A DNA stretch of 46,663 nucleotides, taken from the NCBI GenBank assembly GCA_035532035.1, contig DATKRS010000032.1:1-46663 (forward strand). Direction: 5' to 3'. Source of the stretch: Candidatus Dormiibacterota bacterium. GTDB taxonomy: Bacteria; Vulcanimicrobiota; Vulcanimicrobiia; Vulcanimicrobiales; Vulcanimicrobiaceae. The notes under the pieces are model-generated. The model did not search any database. It worked only from the letters and a program-made list of their open reading frames with translations, and was not told the DNA's origin. This document shows, in pieces, positions 6,379 to 13,717 of the stretch (positions are counted from its first letter, which is position 1; every line of letters starts with the position of its first letter). Made by a program: the position numbers and the translations under genes.

Positions 6379-8457
6379 CTACCACGCGGCGACGGCGAGC
6401 TGCATCTGGCTCAGCCGCTCGATCTGGAAGCTGACGCCGTACTCTTCGAGGCGGCGCAGGAAGTTCGGCTGGACGCCCGTGTAGACGAAGCTTCCGACGA
6501 GCTTGCCTTCTTTGTCGAGGCCGTGTTGGTCGAAGCGCAGGATCTCTTGCGTCGAAATGATGTCGCCCTCCATGCCGACGACTTCGGTGACGGACGTGAC
6601 CTTGCGGCTTCCGTCGCGCAAGCGCGACGTCTGCACGATCACGTCGACGGCTCCCGAGACCTGCTCGCGAATCGCGCGCACCGGGATGTCGAAGCCCGCC
6701 ATCAGCACCATCGTCTCGATGCGCGACAGGCAGTCACGCGGCGTGTTCGCGTGCACGGTAGTCAGCGATCCGTCGTGACCGGTGTTCATTGCCTGGAGCA
6801 TGTCCAGCGCTTCACCGCCACGGCACTCGCCGACGACGATGCGGTCCGGACGCATGCGCAGCGAGTTGCGTACGAGCTCGCGAATCGGGATCGCGCCCCG
6901 CCCTTCGACGTTGGCCGGACGCGCCTCCATCCGAACCACGTGATCCTGATGGAGCTGCAGTTCCGCCGCGTCTTCGATCGTGATGATGCGCTCGTTGACG
7001 GGAATGAACCCCGAGAGGACGTTCAGCAGCGTCGTCTTGCCGGAGCCGGTGCCGCCGCTGATGACGATGTTCAAGCGTGCCTCGACGGCCGCTCGCAATA
7101 GGTCGGCCATCTCCGGCGTCAGCGAGCCTTTGGAGACGAGGTCGTCGGCCTTGAGCCGGTCCTTCGCGAAGCGCCGAATGGTGATCGTCGGATAATCGAT
7201 CGAGAGGGGCTCGACCGTCGCGTTGACGCGCGAGCCGTCGGGAAGGCGTGCGTCGACCATCGGAACCGCTTCGTCGATGTGTCGCCCGATCGGCGAGATG
7301 ATGCGTTCGATGACCAAGCGCACCTGGTGTTGGTCGTTGAAGCGCATGCCCGAAAGCTCGATGCGGCCGCGACGCTCTACGTAGATACGATCCGGGCCGT
7401 TGACCATGATTTCAGTGACCTCGGGGTCGCTCATGAGATCTTCGAGCGGGCCTAGGCCGAGACTCTCGTGGATGATGTCTTGCCGCAGACGGGCGATCTC
7501 CTCGGCCGATCCGAGCCCCGGATGACGCGCTACGGCCTCGGTGACGGTGCTCTCGACCTCGGCGCGAAGCTCCTCCAAGCGCAGCGGGTCTGCGTTGGAG
7601 CCGATCGCAGCGAAGTCGATGCGGCGCGAGAGCTCGCGATGAATCTCCGCCTTCAGCGCCGACCATTTGTTCTTGTGCTGGTCCGATGCGGTATCCGCGG
7701 CGCGCTTCTGGACGCCGTTGTTCGACACATCGACTTTCGTGCGATCGACCATGCGCCGCTCGCCGATCGGCGTGCTCGTCGATGGTTGCAGGACGAGCAG
7801 GTCCGCGGGCTGCGGGCCGCTCTTGAGCCGATCCACGACGGCGGCGACCGCCTTTTCGAACTTCTTGTCATCGAGCGGGGGAATCTCGCCCATTATCTTG
7901 AGCTTCAGCGCGCGCTCGATCTCCGCGGTGGGAACGCGATTGTGCGGGTCGCGCGTGACGACGACCGCGCTTAAGCGCGACTCCGGCACGCCGAACTTCA
8001 TCAACTCGAGCTGCATCACCCGCGCGCCGGTAACGCCGAGCATGGACGGCTCGACGACGAGCAAGAACTGCGCTGCGCGAACCGCGAACGGGCGCACGGC
8101 TGCAGCGAACGGCTGCGCCGCGTCGACGATGGCAAACTTCGTCGCAGCGGAGATCGAGCGCAGAAGCTGCTCGACCTTGTCCGGTTTGATCGTGAACCCG
8201 TCGTGGATCGATCCTGCCAGCTCGAAGAGCGTGAGATTCGGCCCGACCTCCGCCAGCGCGAAATCGTCTTGCGCGCGCCGCGCGTCGACCTTCGCGATCG
8301 CGTTGAACAGCACGGCACCGGCGCGCCGCCCGGACAGATCGCCGTCGACGAGCAGCGTCGGTCCGCCGTCCTTCGCGAACGTCGTCGCCACGTGGGTCGC
8401 GAAGGTCGTCGCACCGACTCCGCCTTTGGAGCCGATGACGAAGAAAATCTCAGGCAT
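6379..8457 (-). CDS. TadZ/CpaE-TadA/CpaF fusion: pilus localisation ATPase joined to assembly motor ATPase
   Basis: Single 692-residue protein with two ATPase modules. Residues 1-225 are a ParA/MinD-fold TadZ-like domain with deviant Walker A KGGVGATT (11-18) and switch region LLVDGDLSG (35-43). The receiver-like N-terminal domain of typical CpaE is absent. A charged linker (about 230-275) leads to a full TadA/CpaF secretion ATPase: Walker A GGTGSGKTT (468-476), Asp box TIEDAAEL (493-500), Walker B RIVVGECRGGEA (539-550) and His box TGHDGSLTTVHAN (559-571). TadZ normally marks the assembly site and TadA powers pilin polymerisation; fusion would fix them 1:1. The reading frame is continuous across the junction and I see no internal start with a clear ribosome site there. 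It lies between cpaB (5 bases) and tadB (13 bases). Confidence 0.9.
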   Translation of the reverse strand: MPEIFFVIGSKGGVGATTFATHVATTFAKDGGPTLLVDGDLSGRRAGAVLFNAIAKVDARRAQDDFALAEVGPNLTLFELAGSIHDGFTIKPDKVEQLLRSISAATKFAIVDAAQPFAAAVRPFAVRAAQFLLVVEPSMLGVTGARVMQLELMKFGVPESRLSAVVVTRDPHNRVPTAEIERALKLKIMGEIPPLDDKKFEKAVAAVVDRLKSGPQPADLLVLQPSTSTPIGERRMVDRTKVDVSNNGVQKRAADTASDQHKNKWSALKAEIHRELSRRIDFAAIGSNADPLRLEELRAEVESTVTEAVARHPGLGSAEEIARLRQDIIHESLGLGPLEDLMSDPEVTEIMVNGPDRIYVERRGRIELSGMRFNDQHQVRLVIERIISPIGRHIDEAVPMVDARLPDGSRVNATVEPLSIDYPTITIRRFAKDRLKADDLVSKGSLTPEMADLLRAAVEARLNIVISGGTGSGKTTLLNVLSGFIPVNERIITIEDAAELQLHQDHVVRMEARPANVEGRGAIPIRELVRNSLRMRPDRIVVGECRGGEALDMLQAMNTGHDGSLTTVHANTPRDCLSRIETMVLMAGFDIPVRAIREQVSGAVDVIVQTSRLRDGSRKVTSVTEVVGMEGDIISTQEILRFDQHGLDKEGKLVGSFVYTGVQPNFLRRLEEYGVSFQIERLSQMQLAVAAW

Positions 8458-8462
8458 CTCCT

Positions 8463-9311
8463 TTATCTCGTCGAGCTGCCCGAGGTGTCCGGGGCGCCGA
8501 TCTGATCGCCTTCGATGATCTCGACCGATGAATACGGCAGCGCGCGGCGCGGGCCGGGAGCGGGTCCGCTCGAGGTAACCGGCGGCGGGGGAGCCGCAAA
8601 GGTCTGCGATGCGAACACGAGGTCCTGACTCGAGCCGCTGGGATCGCCCTTCGGACGCAGCGCCAATCGCAGCGTCGTGTTGAGATCGGCCATCGCGAGC
8701 AAGTCCGCCTGATTCGGCGTGACCTCGAGCGTCACCGAGCGCGGAACGTTGGGAACGGGCTGCGATCCCGGGGTGGGCGTCGAGGGCGCCGAGGGCGCGA
8801 GCTCGCCGCCGACGGCGAAGACCGTGACGTCGTGCAGAATGATCGAGGCCGTCGGCTGGGCGGCTCCGACGCGCGGGGGCACGGCGATCACGTCGACCTT
8901 GTCGCCCGGCTCTACGAGACCCGAAACGTCACGCACCTCGTCGACGGGAATCGAGATCGCTCGATAGCCGCGCATGAGGTGCAGGCCGCGTACCGGCGCC
9001 TCGTCTTTGCTCGTATTCGAGGACGTAATGGCCGCGCCGGCCGGAATCGGGCCCAGCGCGACGTCGCCGGAGATGTCGCTCGGGGACGAGAGCGCGTTGG
9101 AGTCGACGTCGCTGCTCGGACGCATGACCACGTTCACCATCGAGCTCGTGACCGGCGTGTGCGCGGGAATGTCCGCGATCGCGACGAGCACCGGTCTTGG
9201 CGGCGCCGACGCGACGTTTCTATTCGACGACGACAGATAGTTGAAGGTCAAGAGTCCGGCGCCGGCGGCGAGCACGGCCGCCACGATGAGCAGCGTATTG
9301 CGTTTGTTCAT
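8463..9311 (-). CDS. cpaB: Flp pilus assembly protein CpaB/RcpC
   Basis: Periplasmic protein of 282 residues anchored by one N-terminal helix (LLIVAAVLAAGAGLLTFNYL). A SAF domain follows (PVLVAIADIPAHTPVTSSMV, about 39-58), then the RcpC/CpaB core with GYRAISIPVDEVRDVSGLVEPGDKVDVI. The C-terminus is proline/serine rich. CpaB partners the secretin and is needed for Flp pilus biogenesis. Its ATG overlaps the upstream prepilin peptidase stop (ATGA at 9308-9311) and it precedes the TadZ-TadA fusion by 5 bases. Length is typical. Confidence 0.88.
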   Translation of the reverse strand: MNKRNTLLIVAAVLAAGAGLLTFNYLSSSNRNVASAPPRPVLVAIADIPAHTPVTSSMVNVVMRPSSDVDSNALSSPSDISGDVALGPIPAGAAITSSNTSKDEAPVRGLHLMRGYRAISIPVDEVRDVSGLVEPGDKVDVIAVPPRVGAAQPTASIILHDVTVFAVGGELAPSAPSTPTPGSQPVPNVPRSVTLEVTPNQADLLAMADLNTTLRLALRPKGDPSGSSQDLVFASQTFAAPPPPVTSSGPAPGPRRALPYSSVEIIEGDQIGAPDTSGSSTR

Positions 9312-9859
9312 TGAACGATCCTCAGGAAGGGGAAGACGGTGAGACCTGCGACCGCGACGGCGAATCCTGCGCCGATCGCGACCGCGTACGGAATGCGCGT
9401 GCCGCGCGCCCCGATCGCTGCGGCACCGAGAGCGAGACTACGGCCGGCGAGAGTCGTCGTGATGCCGATGCGCACCCGGCTGACGACCGCGCCGACTTCG
9501 CCTCGCACCGCTGCGACGCTGACGGCGAGCACGCCGCCCCAGAGAGCGCAGTAGAGCGCGACGTCGACGCACGCGGGAAACCCCGCAAGCGCGGTGACGC
9601 CTGCGAGCAGCTTGACGTCGCCGCCTCCGAGCACGCCGGCAGCGTGCACGAACGTCCCGAGGACGAGCATGACGGCGACGATGGATGCCGCGGCGAGCGC
9701 GGCTTGCACGCCGTCGAAGGCTGCGAGCACCGGCGCGGCGGCGATGAGCGGCAGCGTGAGCGCGTTCGGAACGCGCCGTGAGGCGAGGTCCGTACACGCC
9801 GCGATCGCGCATGCAGCGCCTGCGACGGCAAAGGCAATGGTGTGCGGTGTTGAAATCAT
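9308..9859 (-). CDS. cpaA: A24 prepilin peptidase TadV/CpaA
   Basis: Inner-membrane Flp prepilin peptidase, 183 residues, mostly hydrophobic. Catalytic aspartates lie in CTDLASRRVPN near the N-terminus and in GGGDVKLL in the middle. It removes the short leader of Flp prepilins after glycine. ATG 9859 is chosen over the adjacent upstream TTG 9862; a weak GAGAA lies before it. It sits 13 bases downstream of a flp gene and overlaps cpaB, which fits the usual flp-tadV order. A second peptidase gene closes the same operon at 4052-4660. Confidence 0.86.
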   Translation of the reverse strand: MISTPHTIAFAVAGAACAIAACTDLASRRVPNALTLPLIAAAPVLAAFDGVQAALAAASIVAVMLVLGTFVHAAGVLGGGDVKLLAGVTALAGFPACVDVALYCALWGGVLAVSVAAVRGEVGAVVSRVRIGITTTLAGRSLALGAAAIGARGTRIPYAVAIGAGFAVAVAGLTVFPFLRIVQ

Positions 9860-9872
9860 CAATGGTTCTCTT

Positions 9873-10034
9873 TTAGATCGCGCTCGCGTCGCTCGAGAAC
9901 ATGGAGCTGATGTCCGCGCCGAACACCGTCATCGCTGCAATAGCGGCGAGGGCGACGAGCGTGATCAGCAGTCCATATTCGACCAGGCTTGCGCCGTGAT
10001 CGTCTCGGACGAGATTGCGAAATGCAATGATCAT
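9873..10034 (-). CDS. flp: Flp/Fap pilin subunit, distal copy
   Basis: 53-residue class IVb pilin precursor beginning MIIAFRNLVRDDHGAS. The processing site G14 followed by xxxxEY (ASLVEY) is exact, and the mature protein starts with a single hydrophobic helix (LLITLVALAAIAAMTVFG) and a short polar tail. It is 10 kb-operon internal: downstream of the terminator at 10039-10076 and directly before cpaA. It lacks a good Shine-Dalgarno, unlike the proximal copy at 10093-10254. It is probably a minor pilin or a lower-dose duplicate; the difference in dose is inferred from the terminator and ribosome sites. Confidence 0.88.
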   Translation of the reverse strand: MIIAFRNLVRDDHGASLVEYGLLITLVALAAIAAMTVFGADISSMFSSDASAI

Positions 10035-10038
10035 GAGT

Positions 10039-10076
10039 GAAAAAAGGCGGGCTACACGCGGACGCGCGTAGCCCGC
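10039..10076 (-). terminator. Rho-independent terminator/attenuator between two pilin genes
   Basis: On the minus strand a GC-rich hairpin (perfect 9-bp outer stem GCGGGCTAC/GTAGCCCGC at 10047-10076, extendable inward with one mismatch) is followed at once by CC and a run of six T residues. It stands directly after the first flp gene (10093-10254) and 5 bases before the second (start 10034). It should end most transcripts after the major pilin gene and let a fraction read into the assembly genes. Confidence 0.75.
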
Positions 10077-10092
10077 TCTTCGATCGTTGGGT

Positions 10093-10254
10093 TTAGAGGT
10101 CGTTGCCTGCGTTGGTGAACAGGCTCGAGATCTTGCCGCCGAGCGTGGTCATGGCGGTGATCGCCGCGAGGGCGACGAGTGCGAGCAACAGGCCATACTC
10201 GACCAGCGTCGCACCGCTATCGTCCTTCACGAGGGTCTTGACTGCGGAAAACAT
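10093..10254 (-). CDS. flp: Flp/Fap pilin subunit, proximal (likely major) copy
   Basis: 53-residue class IVb prepilin beginning MFSAVKTLVKDDSGAT, with processing site G14 and TLVEYG, a hydrophobic helix (LLLALVALAAITAMTTLG) and a short polar C-terminus. A GAGGAG ribosome site lies about 10 bases before ATG 10254. A strong terminator follows its stop, so its transcript can be made separately and in excess; that is expected for the structural pilin. It differs from the distal copy mainly in the leader and the last 20 residues. Confidence 0.9.
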   Translation of the reverse strand: MFSAVKTLVKDDSGATLVEYGLLLALVALAAITAMTTLGGKISSLFTNAGNDL

Positions 10255-10300
10255 ATTGAAGGTTTCTCCTCACTTAGGGTGTTTGGGGTACGAGATTCGT

Positions 10301-10912
10301 CTACGGTCCGCGGTCGTTATCCACGTCAGTAGACGTGATCGGTGGCCCGCTCGATGGAGGGCCGACCGTGAGACTCACGGTTGCCGGATTCGTACCCGGC
10401 GCTTCCGCTTGAATCATGATTTCGGTGCCCTGGATGAAGTCGGGGGCGATCGGAAGTATTACCGAGAAGGCGCCGGACGAGTCCGCAACCGCCGTCAAGC
10501 GATTGAGGAAGACGACCGGCAAGTCGATCGAGATCTTGGCTCTAGCCGTGATCTCGACTGACGTCCCTGGCGGAGCGGTCCCGGTAACGTCGATCGCCTC
10601 CGCGCCATCGTGACGACGAGCGGAGAGTGCGATCGCTCCGGCTTGCGGCGCTTGGCTCAGAACCACCGGCGCCGAGCTGGCGGCGGGAGTCGTAGACCCC
10701 GCGCCGCCCGCGTCGAACGACGGTCGCTCCGAAGCCGAGAACCCATAGCTCGGATAGACCGATGAAACGACAGCTGCGCCGGCGTTCGCACCTACCCAGT
10801 CGTGCTGTGCCTGCGAAAGCGTCGACCCGGGGACGCCGGCCGAAGCCGAACCTCCCGAGGCCATGATGAGCGACGCAACGATCGCAGACGACGTGAACGC
10901 TTGATGCAACAT
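10301..10912 (-). CDS. Secreted protein at the head of the pilin operon, function unknown
   Basis: 203-residue exported protein. An N-terminal signal peptide (about 1-25, ending ASGGSASA) is followed by a low-complexity Ala/Ser/Pro/Gly region (about 45-95). A beta-rich domain of Ig-like type then runs from about 100 (AIDVTGTAPPGTSVEITARAKIS to ATVSLTVGPPS), with the TGTAPPGTSVEI turn typical of bacterial Ig-like modules. A strong AAAGGAG ribosome site lies 7 bases upstream of ATG 10912. It precedes the first flp gene by 46 bases in the same direction and shares its candidate promoter. It is perhaps a pilus-associated surface or periplasmic factor. I do not recognise the family. Confidence 0.6.
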   Translation of the reverse strand: MLHQAFTSSAIVASLIMASGGSASAGVPGSTLSQAQHDWVGANAGAAVVSSVYPSYGFSASERPSFDAGGAGSTTPAASSAPVVLSQAPQAGAIALSARRHDGAEAIDVTGTAPPGTSVEITARAKISIDLPVVFLNRLTAVADSSGAFSVILPIAPDFIQGTEIMIQAEAPGTNPATVSLTVGPPSSGPPITSTDVDNDRGP

Positions 10913-10941
10913 GCCGTTCTCCTTTCCGTGAACGTGGGACG

Positions 10942-10969
10942 ATCATAATCGAGGTTCGGCTTTCTGCAA
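10942..10969 (-). promoter_or_regulatory. Candidate sigma70-type promoter for the minus-strand pilin operon
   Basis: On the minus strand TTGCAG (10969-10964) and TATGAT (10947-10942) are separated by 16 bases. The -10 matches five of six consensus positions, the -35 only three. A transcript would start near 10935, giving a 23-base leader to the secreted-protein gene at 10912. The weak -35 overlaps a decamer repeat, so an activator may be needed. Confidence 0.4.
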
Positions 10970-11006
10970 ACGCTGTGCGCACAAGCTTTACAGAAAGCAA
11001 ACGCTG
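10966..11006 (+). repeat. Pair of GCAAACGCTG direct repeats in the divergent Tad promoter region
   Basis: The decamer GCAAACGCTG occurs at 10966-10975 and 10997-11006, 31 bases apart, about three helical turns. Both lie between the divergent pilin and secretin operons, and the first overlaps the minus-strand -35. The position and phasing suggest a regulator binding site that co-controls both arms. This is inferred from position alone. Confidence 0.4.
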
Positions 11007-11033
11007 CGTTTATGCCCTTAGGGTAGGGGGTCG

Positions 11034-11042
11034 TGGCATAAT
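11034..11042 (+). promoter_or_regulatory. Candidate extended -10 promoter for the secretin operon
   Basis: TGGCATAAT at 11034-11042 forms an extended -10 (TGn plus CATAAT). No good -35 is present at 16-18 bases upstream. A start of transcription near 11049 would leave a leader of about 28 bases before the secretin ATG at 11077, which has a GGAAGG ribosome site. Confidence 0.35.
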
Positions 11043-11076
11043 GAGTTCCGATGCCGTGGCTCACGGAAGGAACTAC

Positions 11077-12504
11077 ATGACAATAGTACATGTGCGCGCG
11101 CTCTGCGCGGCACTCGCGATGACGCTCGTGGTTGCGATTCCGGTCGCGCCGGCGCAAGCCCATCCCGATGTGATCTCGCTCAAAGCCGGTCACTCCACGA
11201 TCATTTCCGCTCCGGGACTCACGCGCGTCGCGATCGGAGACGGTCACATCGCCGGCGTCGTTCCCATTGGAACGAGCCAGCTGATCGTCAACGGTAAAGC
11301 GCCGGGAACGACGTCGCTCTTCGTATGGTCCGGGTCAGGCCGCCGTACGTATACGGTAAGCGTGACGGACGAGCTGTTCGACAACTTCGCACAGATGCTG
11401 TCGTCCGCGATCAACAACCCTGGGATTCGCGTCAGGAGCTACGGCACGAACGTCATCGTCAGCGGTACCGTTCCCGACATGGCGCAGTGGGTAAACCAGA
11501 ACAACATCGTCTCGAGCTTCACGGCGATCGCGCGAGAAGACAAGTACCACATCGTCGACGTCGTCGGCGTTACGCACAACATGGACACGCTGCAGTCGGA
11601 GTTCGCGGCCTCGCCGACCGCGCACGAGCTCAGCATGGAACCCGACGGTAAAGGAAACATCATCGTCAGCGGATACGTGCGCGATCAAGTCGAGGAAGAG
11701 CAGGTGATCAACCGCGCTCGGGTCCTCGCTGGCACGTACCTCGCCGCAGACGGCAAGGTGATCGACCGTCTCTCCGTCGCGCACATCAGTCAGATAAGCA
11801 TCAAGGTCTACGTCCTCGAGATCGATCGGACCGGTCTGGGCGATCTCGGGCTCCAGCTCCAGTCCGGCATTCCGAACCCGAACAATCCCAACGAAATCAA
11901 TCTCGCGCCGCCGGTATTCCCAATCTTCGAGGGCGGAGCCGCCGGCCTGCTCGGCAAAGCGCTGAACCTCGCGCCGTTCTTCCGCACCGTGCGCCTCGTA
12001 CCGACGCTCAACCTCGTGCTCACGAGCGGCCACGGGCGCATTCTCTCGGCGCCGAACCTCGTGACGACCCCCGGAAACCTCGCCACGTTCCTCGTCGGCG
12101 GGCAGATCCCGTACGTCTACTCGACCGGCATCGGCCAGACGTCGGTCGATTGGAAGAACTACGGCGTCCAGTTGAACGTGACGCCGACGCTGCTCCCTAA
12201 CGGCAGCGTCGAGAGCAACATCACGCCCGACATCTCGAATCTCGACTATCAGAACGCCGTCCAGCTCAACGGGTTCTACATTCCCGCGCTCAAGGAGAGC
12301 AGGCTCTCGACCGACATCATCACGGCGCCCGGCCAGTCGATCATCATGGGCGGCTTGATCCAGCACGTGAGCCAGCGGACGGTCAGCAAGATTCCGATTC
12401 TTTCGGCGATCCCGATCCTCGGAAAGCTCTTCCAGTCGGTCAACTACCAGAACTCGGAGTCCGACGTGGTCTTCATCCTCACGCCGGAGATCGTCTCGCA
12501 GTAA
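11077..12504 (+). CDS. cpaC: Flp pilus secretin CpaC/RcpA
   Basis: Outer-membrane channel of the Tad system, 475 residues. A signal peptide (about 1-28, ending PAQA) precedes an N-terminal pilus-secretin domain (DVISLKAGHSTIISAPGLTRVAIGD), a BON-like region (RVRSYGTNVIVSGTVPD) and a C-terminal secretin domain. The latter includes GRILSAPNLVTTPGNLATFLVGGQIPY and the closing IPILGKLFQSVNYQNSESDVVFILTPEIV. ATG 11077 is chosen because GGAAGG at 11065-11070 is well spaced and the signal peptide begins there; in-frame codons back to 10975 add a non-leader sequence. It opens the plus-strand Tad arm and is coupled to a flp gene by TAATG. Confidence 0.92.
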   Translation: MTIVHVRALCAALAMTLVVAIPVAPAQAHPDVISLKAGHSTIISAPGLTRVAIGDGHIAGVVPIGTSQLIVNGKAPGTTSLFVWSGSGRRTYTVSVTDELFDNFAQMLSSAINNPGIRVRSYGTNVIVSGTVPDMAQWVNQNNIVSSFTAIAREDKYHIVDVVGVTHNMDTLQSEFAASPTAHELSMEPDGKGNIIVSGYVRDQVEEEQVINRARVLAGTYLAADGKVIDRLSVAHISQISIKVYVLEIDRTGLGDLGLQLQSGIPNPNNPNEINLAPPVFPIFEGGAAGLLGKALNLAPFFRTVRLVPTLNLVLTSGHGRILSAPNLVTTPGNLATFLVGGQIPYVYSTGIGQTSVDWKNYGVQLNVTPTLLPNGSVESNITPDISNLDYQNAVQLNGFYIPALKESRLSTDIITAPGQSIIMGGLIQHVSQRTVSKIPILSAIPILGKLFQSVNYQNSESDVVFILTPEIVSQ

Positions 12505-12692
12505 TGCGCGCTCTGCGCTCGCTGCTCGCCGACGAGGCAGGAGTCGCACTCCCGGAGTACGCGCTGGCGCTTGCGCTGATCGCACTCGGTGCGATGACGG
12601 CGCTCGCCGGCGTCGCGGTTGCGTGCTCCACGGCGTGGAGCAACTCGAGCACGGCGCTGCAGACGTATACCACAGGGACGCCACCGCCATGA
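12504..12692 (+). CDS. flp: Flp-family pilin-like protein, third copy
   Basis: 62-residue class IVb prepilin. The leader MRALRSLLADEAG ends at G13, followed by VALPEY (xxxxEY rule kept) and a hydrophobic helix (ALALALIALGAMTALAGVAVA). It has one cysteine after the helix and a Ser/Thr/Pro-rich tail, so it differs from the two minus-strand pilins. ATG overlaps the secretin stop (TAATG) and its TGA overlaps the following ATG. Location inside the secretin operon, not the pilin operon, suggests a minor or tip pilin; that is inference. Confidence 0.8.
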   Translation: MRALRSLLADEAGVALPEYALALALIALGAMTALAGVAVACSTAWSNSSTALQTYTTGTPPP

Positions 12693-13717
12693 GAGGAGCA
12701 TCCTATCGCGTTCGGGGCGCCGCGCTGGCTGAGACGGCCATCGTCCTGAGCTTCACGCTGCTCGTCATCTTCGGCGCGATTCAGATCGCGCTGATTGGTT
12801 TCTTCCAGACGCAGCTCGACGGCGCGACCTTTATGTACTCGCATGCCGCCGCGCTCGGCTCAAGCAACTACACCGCCATCGACGCATCGCTCGGGCCGAT
12901 CTTCCCGAGCGTCCCAATGACGACGTGGGGCGTCTCGAACATAACCGATGCGAATCCGCTTTCGACGAACACGACGACGATGCCGAACTGGACGCAGTGG
13001 GGAAGCCTGACCCAACGATTCGGCGGCTCGGCGATCCTTCGCTCGCAGCTCGTCCAGACGAAGGGCACGATGACCGTCAACGGGCTCTCGGTTCTCGGCA
13101 ACTCGATCACGCTCTCCGCCGGCAACGTCGAGGGAATGACGATGGTCGGCAACCACGACGACGACGCGCAAGGCGCGGGATACAACTCGCCCACGGTCTA
13201 CAGCTCGCTCGTGAACCCGATCACGCAAGACGACCAGAACGTTCCGCCCTACTATTTCACGTTCGCGTACATGAGCTATTGCACGCTGTCGCAGTTCAGC
13301 TCGAATGGATCGTCGTGCTCGAGCTGGTATTCGGGCGGCGGGCTGCGTTCGCTCGGGCTCGCCGAGTACCTCAAGGACGACCAGACCGGGAACGCCGGCA
13401 ACTACACGACGAGCGCCGACGGCATCGGCACCAATGGAACCTTTCAGACGATGGCGTGCCATCAGCGGATCTTCGCCGATTTGGCGACGGCGTTTCCCAG
13501 CGTGATGCCGGCGCCTTCGCCGATTCCGGGCAGCAACTACGACGAGACGTCGAGCGGGCCGGCAACCGTGGCCGCATGGAACGGCGCCTCGTTCCGCATG
13601 GTCTACACGTGGGACGTGCAGGGCACGCACGGCGAGTATCCCGGAAGCAAGGCGTTTGCGAACGGCTACCCGTTGAATCCGACCTACGGATGCACCGATG
13701 GAGGCCCCGGCTCGTGA
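12689..13717 (+). CDS. TadE-like pseudopilin, large
   Basis: 342-residue protein with a TadE-type N-terminus: a short charged leader, then AALAETAIVLSFTLLVIFGAIQIALIGFFQTQLDGA (about 10-48). This includes the glutamate at +5 relative to the G-A cleavage region. The remainder is a long extracytoplasmic domain rich in Asn/Ser/Thr and aromatic residues with five or more cysteines, much longer than classical TadE (about 200). It starts at ATG 12689 in an ATGA overlap with the flp stop. Probably a minor pseudopilin carrying a surface domain; no homologous domain is recognised in the C-terminal part. Confidence 0.75.
   Translation: MRGASYRVRGAALAETAIVLSFTLLVIFGAIQIALIGFFQTQLDGATFMYSHAAALGSSNYTAIDASLGPIFPSVPMTTWGVSNITDANPLSTNTTTMPNWTQWGSLTQRFGGSAILRSQLVQTKGTMTVNGLSVLGNSITLSAGNVEGMTMVGNHDDDAQGAGYNSPTVYSSLVNPITQDDQNVPPYYFTFAYMSYCTLSQFSSNGSSCSSWYSGGGLRSLGLAEYLKDDQTGNAGNYTTSADGIGTNGTFQTMACHQRIFADLATAFPSVMPAPSPIPGSNYDETSSGPATVAAWNGASFRMVYTWDVQGTHGEYPGSKAFANGYPLNPTYGCTDGGPGS

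Noticed and set aside
11335-12690. Long open frame antisense to the secretin gene
   Set aside because: The sense frame has a full secretin with signal peptide; the antisense product is Arg/Asp-rich without recognisable domains.
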